Shown here: positions 1 to 7,069 of the stretch, piece after piece
How positions within the stretch are numbered: the stretch's first letter is position 1
Layout of the letters: each line of letters begins with the position of its first letter
Assembly: GCA_041581935.1 (NCBI GenBank)
Contig: JBFICP010000106.1
Location: 1 to 10,476 of the forward strand
Source of the DNA: JAABYT01 sp041581935
GTDB lineage: Bacteria; Pseudomonadota; Gammaproteobacteria; HK1
Direction of reading: 5' to 3'
DNA: 10,476 nucleotides
Program-made: the position numbers and the translations under genes
The notes under the pieces: generated by a model
What the model was told of the DNA's origin: nothing
Databases searched by the model: none
What the model saw: only the letters and a program-made list of their open reading frames with translations

Positions 1-1
1 C

Positions 2-952
2 TTCGGGCGGGTTTATCTAGTCGGGGTCACCAATACACTGACAGTGTCTCTGCTGGCCATCGTGCTGACGACGATTCTGGGATTCATCGTCGGTGTCCTG
101 CGACTTTCCCACAATTGGCTGATATCCACCATGGCCGCCTGGTTTGTGGAGATCTTCCGAAATACCCCCCTGCTGCTGCAGATCTTGTTCTGGTATACGG
201 CCGTGTTCAGCGTCCTGCCGAGGCCCAAGAACAGTATCGACATCGGCGGCATGGGCCTGTTCGAGCTCAACAACCGCGGATTGTATTTTCCCCAGCCGCA
301 GCCGGGCGACCTATTCTGGCTCACCATGCTTGCCATCTTGGTGGCGATCGCCGCGGTCTACTTTCTGGCTATCTGGGCCAAGCGTCGGCAACTCGCCACC
401 GGTGAGCGTTTCCCCGTTTTCTGGACTTCTATGGTTGTCCTCTTCGGCTTGCCCATCGTGGTGTTCCTGGCAACCGGGTCGCCGCTGACATGGAGCATCC
501 CGGAGCTCAAGGGATTCAATTTCCAGGGTGGTACCTCGCTGCCGCCGGCATTCCTGGCCTTGTTCCTCGCGCTCGTCATCTATCACGCTGCCTATATCGC
601 CGAGAACGTGCGCGCCGGCATTCTCTCGGTGAGTCACGGACAGACGGAGGCTTCCAGCTCTCTGGGGCTGAAGCCCAGCTGGACGCTGCGCCTGATCGTC
701 CTTCCGCAGGCTTTGCGCGCCGTCATGCCGCCGTTGATCAGCACCTGGATGACGGTGGTGAAGAATTCGTCTCTCGCCGTCGCCATCGGCTTTCCGGACC
801 TGGTATCGGTGTTCATGCAGACTTCGATAAATATAGGGGGCCACGCCATCGAAATTGTGTTCATGGTGATGGTTTTCTACAGCGTCGTTAGTCTGACGAT
901 CTCCGCCGCGCTCAATTATTACAATGAGCGCGTACAGCTCAAGGAGCGTTGA
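2..952 (+). CDS. aapQ: AapQ-type permease of a general L-amino-acid ABC importer (5' end cut by window)
   Basis: Inner-membrane permease of a polar amino-acid ABC importer (HisM/AapQ family); it should pair with AapM and be powered by AapP. The reading frame is open from base 2, so the GTG at 44 is internal and the true start lies to the left; 316 C-terminal residues are visible. The visible N-end (GRVYLVGVTNTLTVS) matches the conserved start of the AapQ membrane domain, followed by NWLISTMAAWFVEIFRNTPL. The EAA loop, which contacts the ATPase, begins at visible residue 216 (EASSSLGL, then LPQAL). The protein ends YNERVQLKER, as AapQ proteins usually do. The stop at 950 is only 2 bp before the aapM start, so the two are cotranscribed. 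Family assignment is firm; substrate range is inferred from the family (broad L-amino acids). Confidence 0.9.
   Translation, partial: FGRVYLVGVTNTLTVSLLAIVLTTILGFIVGVLRLSHNWLISTMAAWFVEIFRNTPLLLQILFWYTAVFSVLPRPKNSIDIGGMGLFELNNRGLYFPQPQPGDLFWLTMLAILVAIAAVYFLAIWAKRRQLATGERFPVFWTSMVVLFGLPIVVFLATGSPLTWSIPELKGFNFQGGTSLPPAFLALFLALVIYHAAYIAENVRAGILSVSHGQTEASSSLGLKPSWTLRLIVLPQALRAVMPPLISTWMTVVKNSSLAVAIGFPDLVSVFMQTSINIGGHAIEIVFMVMVFYSVVSLTISAALNYYNERVQLKER
941..946 (+). promoter_or_regulatory. Ribosome binding site of aapM
   Basis: AAGGAG lies inside the last codons of aapQ, 8 nt before the ATG at 955. It decides in favour of ATG 955 over the in-frame TTG at 949, which would be only 2 nt from the motif. 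Confidence 0.75.
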
Positions 953-954
953 CC

Positions 955-2301
955 ATGGCCAGCGTCGAATCATCGTCCGGCGACGTCATCGTCTTCACCC
1001 CGAAGGCGAGCAAGCCACCGCCACCGACGACGGTCGGGGTACTCGGTTGGTTGCGCGAGAACCTGTTCTACTCCTGGTTCAGCACCATCGTGACGTTTGC
1101 CGCGCTCTACGTGATTTTCATTACCTTCGCGGCCCTGTATCAGTGGGGCATCGCCGATGCGGTCTGGGAGGCCGAGTCGCGGCGTCAGTGTCTCGATACG
1201 AGCCCCGATGGCGCCTGCTGGGCCGGCATCATCACGTGGATGAACGGCATCATCTACGGGCGCTATCCCGTCGGTGAGCAGTGGCGAATCGACCTCGGTT
1301 TCATACTGCTGATTCTATGGATGGCGCCGTTCTGGTTTCCGCGCCTCAAGGGCAAGATCGGCATCGGTGTCTGCATCGTCGCCACCTATCCTTTCCTCGC
1401 CGGTTATCTGTTTGCGGGCGGCGAGCGTGGCTGGTTTATGCAGTTCACGGTAATGCTCGCCGTGACGGCGTTCATCAACAGCTGGCTGCACGTTGTGTTG
1501 GCCCTCGCAACTGGGCGAACGCTGGGTGAGTGGGTCGTGAGTCTGACGGGTTTCGCCGGCAAGCACGAGCGCATGCACAAGTATCCGATCTTCGGATTCA
1601 CAGCGATTGTTTACGCCATTGTGTATTTCTTTCTCCATGATTGGAGTGTCGTATCGGTAGAAACCAATCTCTGGGGCGGACTCTTTCTGACCCTGTTGAT
1701 CGCCGGCGTCGCTATCGTCACCGCGCTGCCCGGCGGGATCACTCTGGCGCTCGCGCGGCGATCGCACATGCCGGTGATTCGGGTATTCGCCATTGCCTTC
1801 ATCGAGCTGTTCCGGTCCGTGCCGCTGATTACGGTGCTGTTCATGGCGGTGACCATGATGCCGCTCTTTCTGCCGCCGGACTTTCAGTTGAACAAGCTCG
1901 TTCAGGCGATCATCGGTGTTTGCCTGTTCGCCGCCGCCTACATGGCGGAGGTCGTTCGCGGCGGGCTGCAGGCCGTTCCCAACGGGCAGTACGAAGCCGC
2001 CAAGGCGATGGGACTCACCTACTGGAAGAGCATGAACCTCATCATCCTGCCGCAGGCGTTGAAGCTCATGATTCCGAACATCGTCAGCAATTTCATCGGC
2101 CTGCTGAAGGACACGACCCTGGTCTCCATCATCGGGCTCTATGACATGCTGCTGATGCTCAAGGCGGCCGGGCAGAACCCCATCTGGATCGGGTTGCACA
2201 CCGAGCCGTTGATGTTCGGCGCAATGGTTTACTTCGTTCTCTGCTTCGCGATGTCGCAGTACAGCCAGTCTCTGGAGAGGAAGCTGAAGACGACGCGTTG
2301 A
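955..2301 (+). CDS. aapM: AapM-type permease of a general L-amino-acid ABC importer
   Basis: Second permease subunit of the Aap importer, 448 residues from ATG 955. The N-terminal part (PPPPTTVGVLGWLRENLF, first hydrophobic segment, then IADAVWEAE and a pair of cysteines near DTSPDGACW) follows the AapM pattern, as does IYGRYPVGEQWR. The transport domain starts near NLWGGLF (about residue 236), and the EAA loop is at about 347-366 (EAAKAMGL then LPQALK). The protein ends SQSLERKLKTTR, as is common for AapM. It is a little longer than AapM proteins I can recall: residues about 158-230 hold an extra hydrophobic segment, a basic loop (KHERMHKYP) and another hydrophobic segment before the transport domain. 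It follows aapQ by 2 bp; aapP follows after 69 bp. The family call is firm; the insertion is judged from memory of the family. Confidence 0.9.
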   Translation: MASVESSSGDVIVFTPKASKPPPPTTVGVLGWLRENLFYSWFSTIVTFAALYVIFITFAALYQWGIADAVWEAESRRQCLDTSPDGACWAGIITWMNGIIYGRYPVGEQWRIDLGFILLILWMAPFWFPRLKGKIGIGVCIVATYPFLAGYLFAGGERGWFMQFTVMLAVTAFINSWLHVVLALATGRTLGEWVVSLTGFAGKHERMHKYPIFGFTAIVYAIVYFFLHDWSVVSVETNLWGGLFLTLLIAGVAIVTALPGGITLALARRSHMPVIRVFAIAFIELFRSVPLITVLFMAVTMMPLFLPPDFQLNKLVQAIIGVCLFAAAYMAEVVRGGLQAVPNGQYEAAKAMGLTYWKSMNLIILPQALKLMIPNIVSNFIGLLKDTTLVSIIGLYDMLLMLKAAGQNPIWIGLHTEPLMFGAMVYFVLCFAMSQYSQSLERKLKTTR

Positions 2302-2317
2302 TTCATTCATCTTGTTT

Positions 2318-2374
2318 ATGAGCGAGCACGTTCGCTCCCACCGGAGGCAGGTCCCAGGGGCGAGAGGTTTATGA
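2318..2374 (+). other. Possible 18-codon upstream ORF overlapping the aapP start
   Basis: ATG at 2318 opens an 18-codon frame whose TGA (2372-2374) overlaps the aapP ATG (2371-2373) as ATGA, an arrangement that permits translational coupling. No purine-rich ribosome site precedes it, but the aapM stop is only 16 nt upstream, so reinitiation is conceivable. Its peptide is arginine-rich and has no recognised similarity. It may be a chance frame. Confidence 0.2.
2322..2340 (-). repeat. REP-like palindromic element between aapM and aapP
   Basis: Read on the minus strand these 19 bases are TGGGAGCGAACGTGCTCGC. They match the REP core I recall from Pseudomonas-type genomes (TGGGAGCGAGCTTGCTCGC) at 17 of 19 positions. 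On the plus strand GAGCGA (2320-2325) and TCGCTC (2332-2337) form a 6-bp hairpin with a 6-nt loop. It may stabilise or partly end the aapQM message. The consensus is from memory, and there are only two copies in the window, so the family assignment is tentative. Confidence 0.5.
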
Positions 2375-3162
2375 GCGAAGAAGCGACAGTCACCTCGGAA
2401 GAGCACATTGCATCGGCGATCTCCGACGAGGTCGTCATCACGTTCGAAGACGTCAACAAGTGGTACGGTGAGTTCCACGTGCTGAAAGACATCAATCTGT
2501 CGGTGCAAAAAGGCGAGCGTATCGTCATCTGCGGCCCTTCCGGATCGGGAAAGTCAACGCTGATCCGCTGCATCAATCGACTGGAGCCTCACCAGGACGG
2601 ACATATCACCGTCAACGGCGTGAGTCTCGACGGCAGCGTCAAGAACATCGATGCCATCCGCAGCGATGTCGGCATGGTGTTTCAGAGCTTCAATCTGTTT
2701 CCCCACCTGACGGTGGTGGAGAACTGCACGCTCGCGCCCATGTGGGTCAAGAAAATGCCCCTGGCGGAGGCGGAAAAGGTCGCCATGAAGTATCTCGAGC
2801 GCGTCAAGATCCCCGAGCAGGCCGAGAAGTACCCCGGCCAGCTCTCGGGTGGCCAGCAGCAACGCGTGGCCATTGCGCGCTCACTGTGCATGAGCCCTTC
2901 CATCATGCTCTTCGACGAGCCGACGTCGGCGCTCGACCCGGAGATGATTTCCGAGGTGCTGGATGTGATGGTGGAGCTCGCCGAGAGCGGCATGACGATG
3001 TTGTGTGTGACCCACGAGATGGCCTTCGCGAAAAAGGTCGCCGACCGGGTTATCTTCATGGACTTTGGCGAAATCGTCGAGGAGAATGCTCCGCAAGAGT
3101 TCTTCGAGAACGCCAAGGTCGATCGCACACAGCTGTTCCTGAGTCAAATTCTCGCTCACTGA
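2371..3162 (+). CDS. aapP: AapP-type ATPase of a general L-amino-acid ABC importer
   Basis: Cytoplasmic ATP-hydrolysing subunit (GlnQ/HisP/AapP family) that drives the AapQM permease. All ATPase motifs are present in order in 263 residues: Walker A GPSGSGKST (55-63), Q-loop Q105 in MVFQSFNLF, signature LSGGQ (158-162), Walker B IMLFDEP (178-184), D-loop SALD (186-189) and switch histidine H215 in CVTHEM. The acidic stretch of about 20 residues before VVITFEDVNKWYG is normal for AapP. The start at ATG 2371 is supported by GAGAGG (2362-2367), 3 nt upstream, which is close spacing. The codons before it lie in a 69-bp gap holding a REP-like element. Family certain; paralogues with glutamine or glutamate specificity are nearly identical in motif content, so the Aap name rests mainly on the neighbouring aapQM. 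Confidence 0.93.
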   Translation: MSEEATVTSEEHIASAISDEVVITFEDVNKWYGEFHVLKDINLSVQKGERIVICGPSGSGKSTLIRCINRLEPHQDGHITVNGVSLDGSVKNIDAIRSDVGMVFQSFNLFPHLTVVENCTLAPMWVKKMPLAEAEKVAMKYLERVKIPEQAEKYPGQLSGGQQQRVAIARSLCMSPSIMLFDEPTSALDPEMISEVLDVMVELAESGMTMLCVTHEMAFAKKVADRVIFMDFGEIVEENAPQEFFENAKVDRTQLFLSQILAH

Positions 3163-3341
3163 CATTCGGAAAGGCGCGGGCAGCACATCGATCGGGCGCG
3201 TGGCGTTACGTTGCCCGCGGCGCGATGTGCTCCGTCAGTCGGCTATCTGGATTTCATGATTGGAGGCGCCCGCGACCGCGGGCCGGATTCCGACTCCGTG
3301 TTGCAGCCGGTCGTGATTCGACAATCGCTGGAGTGGTCATG
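3163..3341 (+). other. Non-coding gap with nested GC-rich inverted repeats
   Basis: This gap between aapP and the next gene run holds three perfect inverted repeats. The first is CGCGGGCA (3175-3182) with TGCCCGCG (3212-3219). The second is AGCACATCG (3182-3190) with CGATGTGCT (3223-3231). The third is GCCCGC (3268-3273) with GCGGGC (3278-3283). The first two interleave, so they are either alternative hairpins or a pseudoknot. No T-run follows any of them, so none is a classic intrinsic terminator. I see no convincing sigma-70 promoter, although the gap is the natural place for a promoter of the downstream run. Confidence 0.5.
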
Positions 3342-3785
3342 ATGGGGCCCGCGTATGTGTCGATCTTCCTCACATGCATGTTGATGCTGGCCGTCGAGGC
3401 GTTCGCCCAGGACCAACCGCCTCCGGTGCGGCGCATGGGTGCTTATCAGTGCCTCGATTGCCTGACTGGAGGCTTCATGACGGGCATACGGCAAGGCGGC
3501 TACGGTCGCGTCCTTCGGGAGTTTCCACCTCACCGACGATTGTGCGTCGCCAGCTATCAGGAGATCGATGGTGAGCAGTACGTGTTCTTCCAGCTCGAGT
3601 CGATGTCGGCCAAAACCGATGGCGCCTGGACTATTCGAAGAGAACGTGCGACCTCCGGCGTGAATCCGAGTGGTGAGCGTTATGCGCGCATCACGCTCGA
3701 CGATGGTGGTTGGCCCGACGGCGGAGAATGGGGCGTCAAATCGAACTCCTGGAATGCCGAATGCCACGACGCGAATGCGCAATGA
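3342..3785 (+). CDS. Small predicted secreted protein, four mature cysteines, unknown function
   Basis: No family is recognised. The 147-residue product has a clear signal peptide: a hydrophobic stretch (VSIFLTCMLMLAV) ending in EAFA, with a signal peptidase I site after A22 before QDQPPP. The mature part, about 125 residues, has cysteines at 37 and 40 (CLDC), 68 and 141, enough for two disulfides in the periplasm. It is rich in glycine and aromatic residues (GGYGRV, YVFFQLE, GGWPDGGEWG), suggesting a small beta-rich fold. Two adjacent ATGs (3339 and 3342) compete; GGAG at 3330-3333 is 8 nt from the second, so 3342 is preferred. The frame stays open far upstream into aapP, which is only GC-rich shadow. 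The acetyltransferase gene follows after 22 bp, so it probably shares that transcript. A long minus-strand frame overlaps it but lacks features of a protein. Confidence 0.55.
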   Translation: MGPAYVSIFLTCMLMLAVEAFAQDQPPPVRRMGAYQCLDCLTGGFMTGIRQGGYGRVLREFPPHRRLCVASYQEIDGEQYVFFQLESMSAKTDGAWTIRRERATSGVNPSGERYARITLDDGGWPDGGEWGVKSNSWNAECHDANAQ

Positions 3786-3807
3786 TCGTGGAGCCGGTGG
3801 TGTCACG

Positions 3808-4248
3808 ATGGATTATCGAACCGCCGGAAAAGTCGATATCCCAATGCTCGCCGAGCTCAATCGGCAGCTGATCCGCGACGAAGGTCACGCCAATCCGATG
3901 TCCGTCACCGAGCTCGAGGAACGTATGCGCGCGTGGCTGGTACGCGCTTACACGGCCGTCGTGTTTCTGAGCGAGGATAAGGTCGTCGGCTACGCGCTCT
4001 ACCGAGCGAACGATACGGGGATGTTTCTACGCCAGTTCTTCATCTGCCGCGGTGAGCGACGAAAGGGCTACGGGCGGGCGGCGGTGGAACTTTTGTTCGA
4101 GCATGTCTGGCCCGCCGGGACGACGGTGACCCTGGAAGCACTTTGCACGAACCGCGCCGCGGTCGATTTCTGGCGTGCAGTCGGGTTCGAGGATTACGCC
4201 CTCACGCTTCGGCGCCGAGGTCAGACTCGCCGTCGGCCGGAGCGGTAA
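3808..4248 (+). CDS. GNAT-family N-acetyltransferase
   Basis: Predicted acetyl-CoA-dependent N-acetyltransferase of 146 residues, a usual single-domain GNAT length. The acetyl-CoA binding motif A is FLRQFFICRGERRKGYGRAA (about 73-92), with the pyrophosphate loop R84-R-K-G-Y-G-R90. The C-terminal signature NRAAVDFWRAVGFEDYALTL (115-134) is typical. The N-terminal LNRQLIRDEGHANPM pattern marks a conserved uncharacterised GNAT subgroup, whose substrate I cannot name. A basic tail (RRRGQTRRRPER) ends the protein. The start at ATG 3808 fits the domain edge; a weak GGTGG at 3796-3800 is 7 nt upstream. The stop TAA shares its last base with the next ATG (TAATG), so it is probably coupled to the amidohydrolase. 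It could acetylate an amine handled by the pathway or be a bystander. Confidence 0.85.
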   Translation: MDYRTAGKVDIPMLAELNRQLIRDEGHANPMSVTELEERMRAWLVRAYTAVVFLSEDKVVGYALYRANDTGMFLRQFFICRGERRKGYGRAAVELLFEHVWPAGTTVTLEALCTNRAAVDFWRAVGFEDYALTLRRRGQTRRRPER

Positions 4249-5882
4249 TGCCGGTTCCCAAGGCCGATCTGGTGATGCGCGGCGGACCCATATTTCGTTC
4301 GCTCGACACGGACGTGGTCGACGCCCTGGCTGTCCAGGACGGTCGGGTGCTCGCGGGCGGCAGCAGCGAAGACATGCGGCCGCTCGTCGGTCCGAATACC
4401 CGCGTGGTGGAGCTTCGCGGCCGTTCGGCGGTGCCGGGCTTCAACGATGCCCATCAGCATCTGCTGTCCCTCGGACGCTCCATGATGCAGATCAACTTGA
4501 GACCCGGTGTCGTCAACACCCTCGACGAGCTCCTGGCGGCTGTGAGGGCCAGTGCCGAGGCCACGTCGGCGGACGGCTGGGTATTCGGTGGTCGATACGA
4601 TCACTATCGTCTCGACGTCAAACGCCACCCGTTGCGCGAGGAGCTCGATCGGGTGGCGCCGGACATTCCGGTGTTCATCAAGCGCACCTGTGGACACATG
4701 GGGGTTGCCAACTCGCGAGCGCTGTCACTCGCGGGCATCGACGATACGACACCCGACCCGCCGGGCGGGCACATCGAGAAACATCGGGGTCGGCCGACGG
4801 GGCTGCTCCAGGAGCGCGCCCAGGAGATGATGCTGCGGGTCATTCCCGCGGCATCCTCGGATACGCTGGTGGAGGCCATCGAGATTGCCGGGCGTCACAT
4901 GTTATCGCGGGGCGTTACCAGCGTGATGGACGCCGCGGTCGGAGGCGTGCAGGGCTTCGACGACTATCTGGCCTACCAGCGGGCCTACCAGGAAGGACGG
5001 CTCCCGCTTCGCGCGTATCTGGCCATCTACGGCGGTCCTAACGGCATCATGGAGCAATGCATCGACAGCGGTGTGCGCACCGGCGCCGGGGACGAACGCT
5101 TGAAAATCGGGCCGGCCAAGATCTTCACCGATGGTTCCGCCGGCGGGCGAACCGCGGCCATGCGCGCGCCCTATGTGGGAGATACCACTGACCGGGGCAT
5201 CCTGCTTTACACCGACGACGAGGTCGACGAGCTGGTGACCCGCTATCATCGGGCGGGTTTCCAGATCGCCACGCACGCCATCGGCGATGCCGCCATCGAC
5301 CAGGCCCTCGCGGCCTACGAACGCGTGCTCGATGCGCTACCGGCTTCGGACCGCCGGCACCGCATCGAGCATTGCGGCTACATCGTTCCGGAGCACGTCG
5401 AAATCATGGCGAGGCGCGGTATTTTTCCGGCGCCGCAACCGGTCTTCATCTACGATTTTGGCGATTTGTACCTGGAGGTTCTCGGTGAAGAGCGAGCCGC
5501 CGGCTGTTATCCCATGCGCACCTGGATGAGAAACGCGCTGTATCCCGCCGCGAGCTCCGATGCGCCCGTCTGCGGCACCAATGTCATGACGAATCTCTAC
5601 AGCATGTTGACGCGCAAAACCGCGAACGGGGAGATTCTGGGTGAGAGCGAATGCCTCACGCTCGCCGAAGCCCTGTCGGCGAGCTCTTACAACGGCGCCT
5701 ATCTTTCATTCAGCGAGTCGGTCAAGGGCACGCTGCTTCCGGGGCAGCTGGCCGACATCGCCGTGACCAGTGAAAACCTGTTCGAGGCGGCCCCGGAGCG
5801 CATTCTCGAGTCGGCCATCGACCTGACCATCCTCGAAGGCGACATCGTCTACGATCGCCTGCAGGAGCACGACGCATCATGA
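4248..5882 (+). CDS. YtcJ-like metal-dependent amidohydrolase (amidohydrolase family 3)
   Basis: Predicted cytoplasmic hydrolase of C-N bonds in amides or cyclic amides, 544 residues, the normal size for YtcJ/AepA-like family 3 amidohydrolases. Family landmarks in order: beta-sandwich N-terminus; PGFNDAHQHL with metal ligands H69 and H71; FIKRTCGHMGVANSRAL (H150); TDGSAGGRTAAM around D295; ATHAIGD with H343; RHRIEHCG with H375; and ASSDAPV with catalytic D438; then the C-terminal sandwich (GTLLPGQLADIAV). No signal peptide is visible, so it acts inside the cell. The start is ATG 4248, overlapping the GNAT stop by one base, with CGGAG about 5 nt upstream. The stop overlaps the aminotransferase start (ATGA). 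The family assignment is firm; members include formamide, N-acyl and hydantoin-like hydrolases, so the substrate is open. Its neighbours suggest an amino-acid-releasing step. Confidence 0.88.
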   Translation: MPVPKADLVMRGGPIFRSLDTDVVDALAVQDGRVLAGGSSEDMRPLVGPNTRVVELRGRSAVPGFNDAHQHLLSLGRSMMQINLRPGVVNTLDELLAAVRASAEATSADGWVFGGRYDHYRLDVKRHPLREELDRVAPDIPVFIKRTCGHMGVANSRALSLAGIDDTTPDPPGGHIEKHRGRPTGLLQERAQEMMLRVIPAASSDTLVEAIEIAGRHMLSRGVTSVMDAAVGGVQGFDDYLAYQRAYQEGRLPLRAYLAIYGGPNGIMEQCIDSGVRTGAGDERLKIGPAKIFTDGSAGGRTAAMRAPYVGDTTDRGILLYTDDEVDELVTRYHRAGFQIATHAIGDAAIDQALAAYERVLDALPASDRRHRIEHCGYIVPEHVEIMARRGIFPAPQPVFIYDFGDLYLEVLGEERAAGCYPMRTWMRNALYPAASSDAPVCGTNVMTNLYSMLTRKTANGEILGESECLTLAEALSASSYNGAYLSFSESVKGTLLPGQLADIAVTSENLFEAAPERILESAIDLTILEGDIVYDRLQEHDAS

Positions 5883-7069
5883 AATTTGCATCGATAGTCA
5901 ATCGCCTGGACACTGCCGCGGCGTACGCATGGGCGATCCACGACAAAGCGCGCAAACGACGCGAAGCCGGCGAAGACATCATTCTTCTGAGCGTCGGAGA
6001 TCCCGATTTCGGAACGCCGCCCGCGATCACTGAGGCAGCCGTGAGAAGTCTCAGGGCCGGACGCACCCGCTATGGTGGCTTTGCCGGCGGTCAGGAATTT
6101 CGCCAGGCCGTTGCCGACCAGCATGCCTCCCAGACCGGGCAGGGCATTTCACCGGATCAGGTCGTGATTTGTCCCGGCGCCCAGAACGGCCTGTATGCAA
6201 CGACGCTGTGTCTCGTCGAGTCTGGCGACGAGGTGCTCGTCCCCGAGCCGCGATACGTCACCTACGAAAGCGTCGTCGACGCTTCCGGCGCGACGCGCAT
6301 CGACGTTCCGCTCGATGTCGAACGGGCGTTCCATCTTGATCCCGACAAGGTCGCGGCGGCGGTGACCGATCGCACGCGCATGATTCTGCTCAATACGCCG
6401 CACAATCCGACGGGCATGGTCATGACTCGGGACGAGCTCGAGGGCGTTGCCGAGGTCGCCCTGCGTCACGATTTGTGGGTGGTTTGCGACGAAGTCTACG
6501 CCGAGTTGACCTTCGACGTGCCGCACGTGAGCATTCGCAGCCTTCCGCAGATTGCCGATCGAAGCGTCTCGATCGGATCCCTGTCGAAGTCCCATGCCAT
6601 GCAGGGCTGGCGGCTCGGCTGGGTGGTGGCACCTCCGGAGCTCGCGACGCATCTGGTCAACCTCGTGAAGCCGATGCATTACGGGCTGTCGCCTTTTCTT
6701 CAGGATGCCGCCGTGGTCGCACTCAGCGAGCGTCACCCGGAAACCGAGGCCATGAATCGCGCGTACCGCGAACGACGGGATCTGGTCTGCAGCCGCATCA
6801 ACGCCATGCCCGGGCTTGCCTGCAGTTGGCCCGAAGGCTCGATGTTTTTGCTGGTCGACGTGCGCGGTACCGGTCTCGACGGCGAAAGCTTTGCCTGGGG
6901 ACTTCTCGATCACGGCGGCGTCAGCCTGCTGCCGGGCACGGGCTTCGGCGCGAGCGTCACCGGTCACGTGCGCTTCAGCCTGACCTCGCCATTGGCTGTT
7001 CTCGAAGATGCCTGCGACCGTATCGAGCGCTACGCACGCACGCTCGGATCGCTCTCCGCGTCCGCTTGA
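5879..7069 (+). CDS. Class I/II PLP-dependent aminotransferase, AruH-like
   Basis: Predicted fold-type I aminotransferase of 396 residues, cytoplasmic. It shows LLSVGDPDFGTPPAI (37-50), TRYGGFAG substrate loop, HNPTG (175-179, N176), D204 and Y207 in CDEVYAEL for the PLP ring, the PLP lysine K237 in SLSKSHAMQGWRLGW with R246, and R365 in HVRFSL for the substrate carboxylate. The N-terminus (SIVNRLDTAAAYAWAIHDKA) and SLSKSHAM-GWR-GWVV closely resemble Pseudomonas arginine:pyruvate transaminase AruH as I remember it, closer than to aspartate or aromatic aminotransferases. No AruI-like 2-ketoarginine decarboxylase is in the window, so arginine is only one candidate substrate. The ATG overlaps the amidohydrolase stop by 4 bp; AGGAG at 5863-5867 is 11 nt upstream. 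The stop overlaps the next gene's TTG start. Confidence 0.88.
   Translation: MKFASIVNRLDTAAAYAWAIHDKARKRREAGEDIILLSVGDPDFGTPPAITEAAVRSLRAGRTRYGGFAGGQEFRQAVADQHASQTGQGISPDQVVICPGAQNGLYATTLCLVESGDEVLVPEPRYVTYESVVDASGATRIDVPLDVERAFHLDPDKVAAAVTDRTRMILLNTPHNPTGMVMTRDELEGVAEVALRHDLWVVCDEVYAELTFDVPHVSIRSLPQIADRSVSIGSLSKSHAMQGWRLGWVVAPPELATHLVNLVKPMHYGLSPFLQDAAVVALSERHPETEAMNRAYRERRDLVCSRINAMPGLACSWPEGSMFLLVDVRGTGLDGESFAWGLLDHGGVSLLPGTGFGASVTGHVRFSLTSPLAVLEDACDRIERYARTLGSLSASA

Noticed and set aside
1315..2508. Long minus-strand open frame (397 codons) opposite aapM
   Set aside because: It is rich in arginine, histidine, aspartate and glutamine with no domain pattern, and aapM on the plus strand has clear family motifs throughout.
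3268..3283. GC-rich hairpin (GCCCGC-GACC-GCGGGC) considered as the aap operon terminator
   Set aside because: The stem is only 6 bp and no T-run follows, so an intrinsic terminator cannot be claimed.
3243..3806. Minus-strand open frame (187 codons) opposite the small secreted protein
   Set aside because: No recognised motif or signal peptide, and a histidine- and arginine-rich shadow-like composition; the plus-strand frame has a signal peptide, a ribosome site and operonic spacing.
4143..4247. Upstream extension of the amidohydrolase frame inside the GNAT gene
   Set aside because: It overlaps the conserved C-terminal GNAT motif, and the ATG at 4248 has a ribosome site and fits the domain start.
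6475..7065. Upstream extension of the MFS frame inside the aminotransferase gene
   Set aside because: The translation is arginine- and serine-rich without hydrophobic helices, while the aminotransferase frame carries all catalytic residues there.
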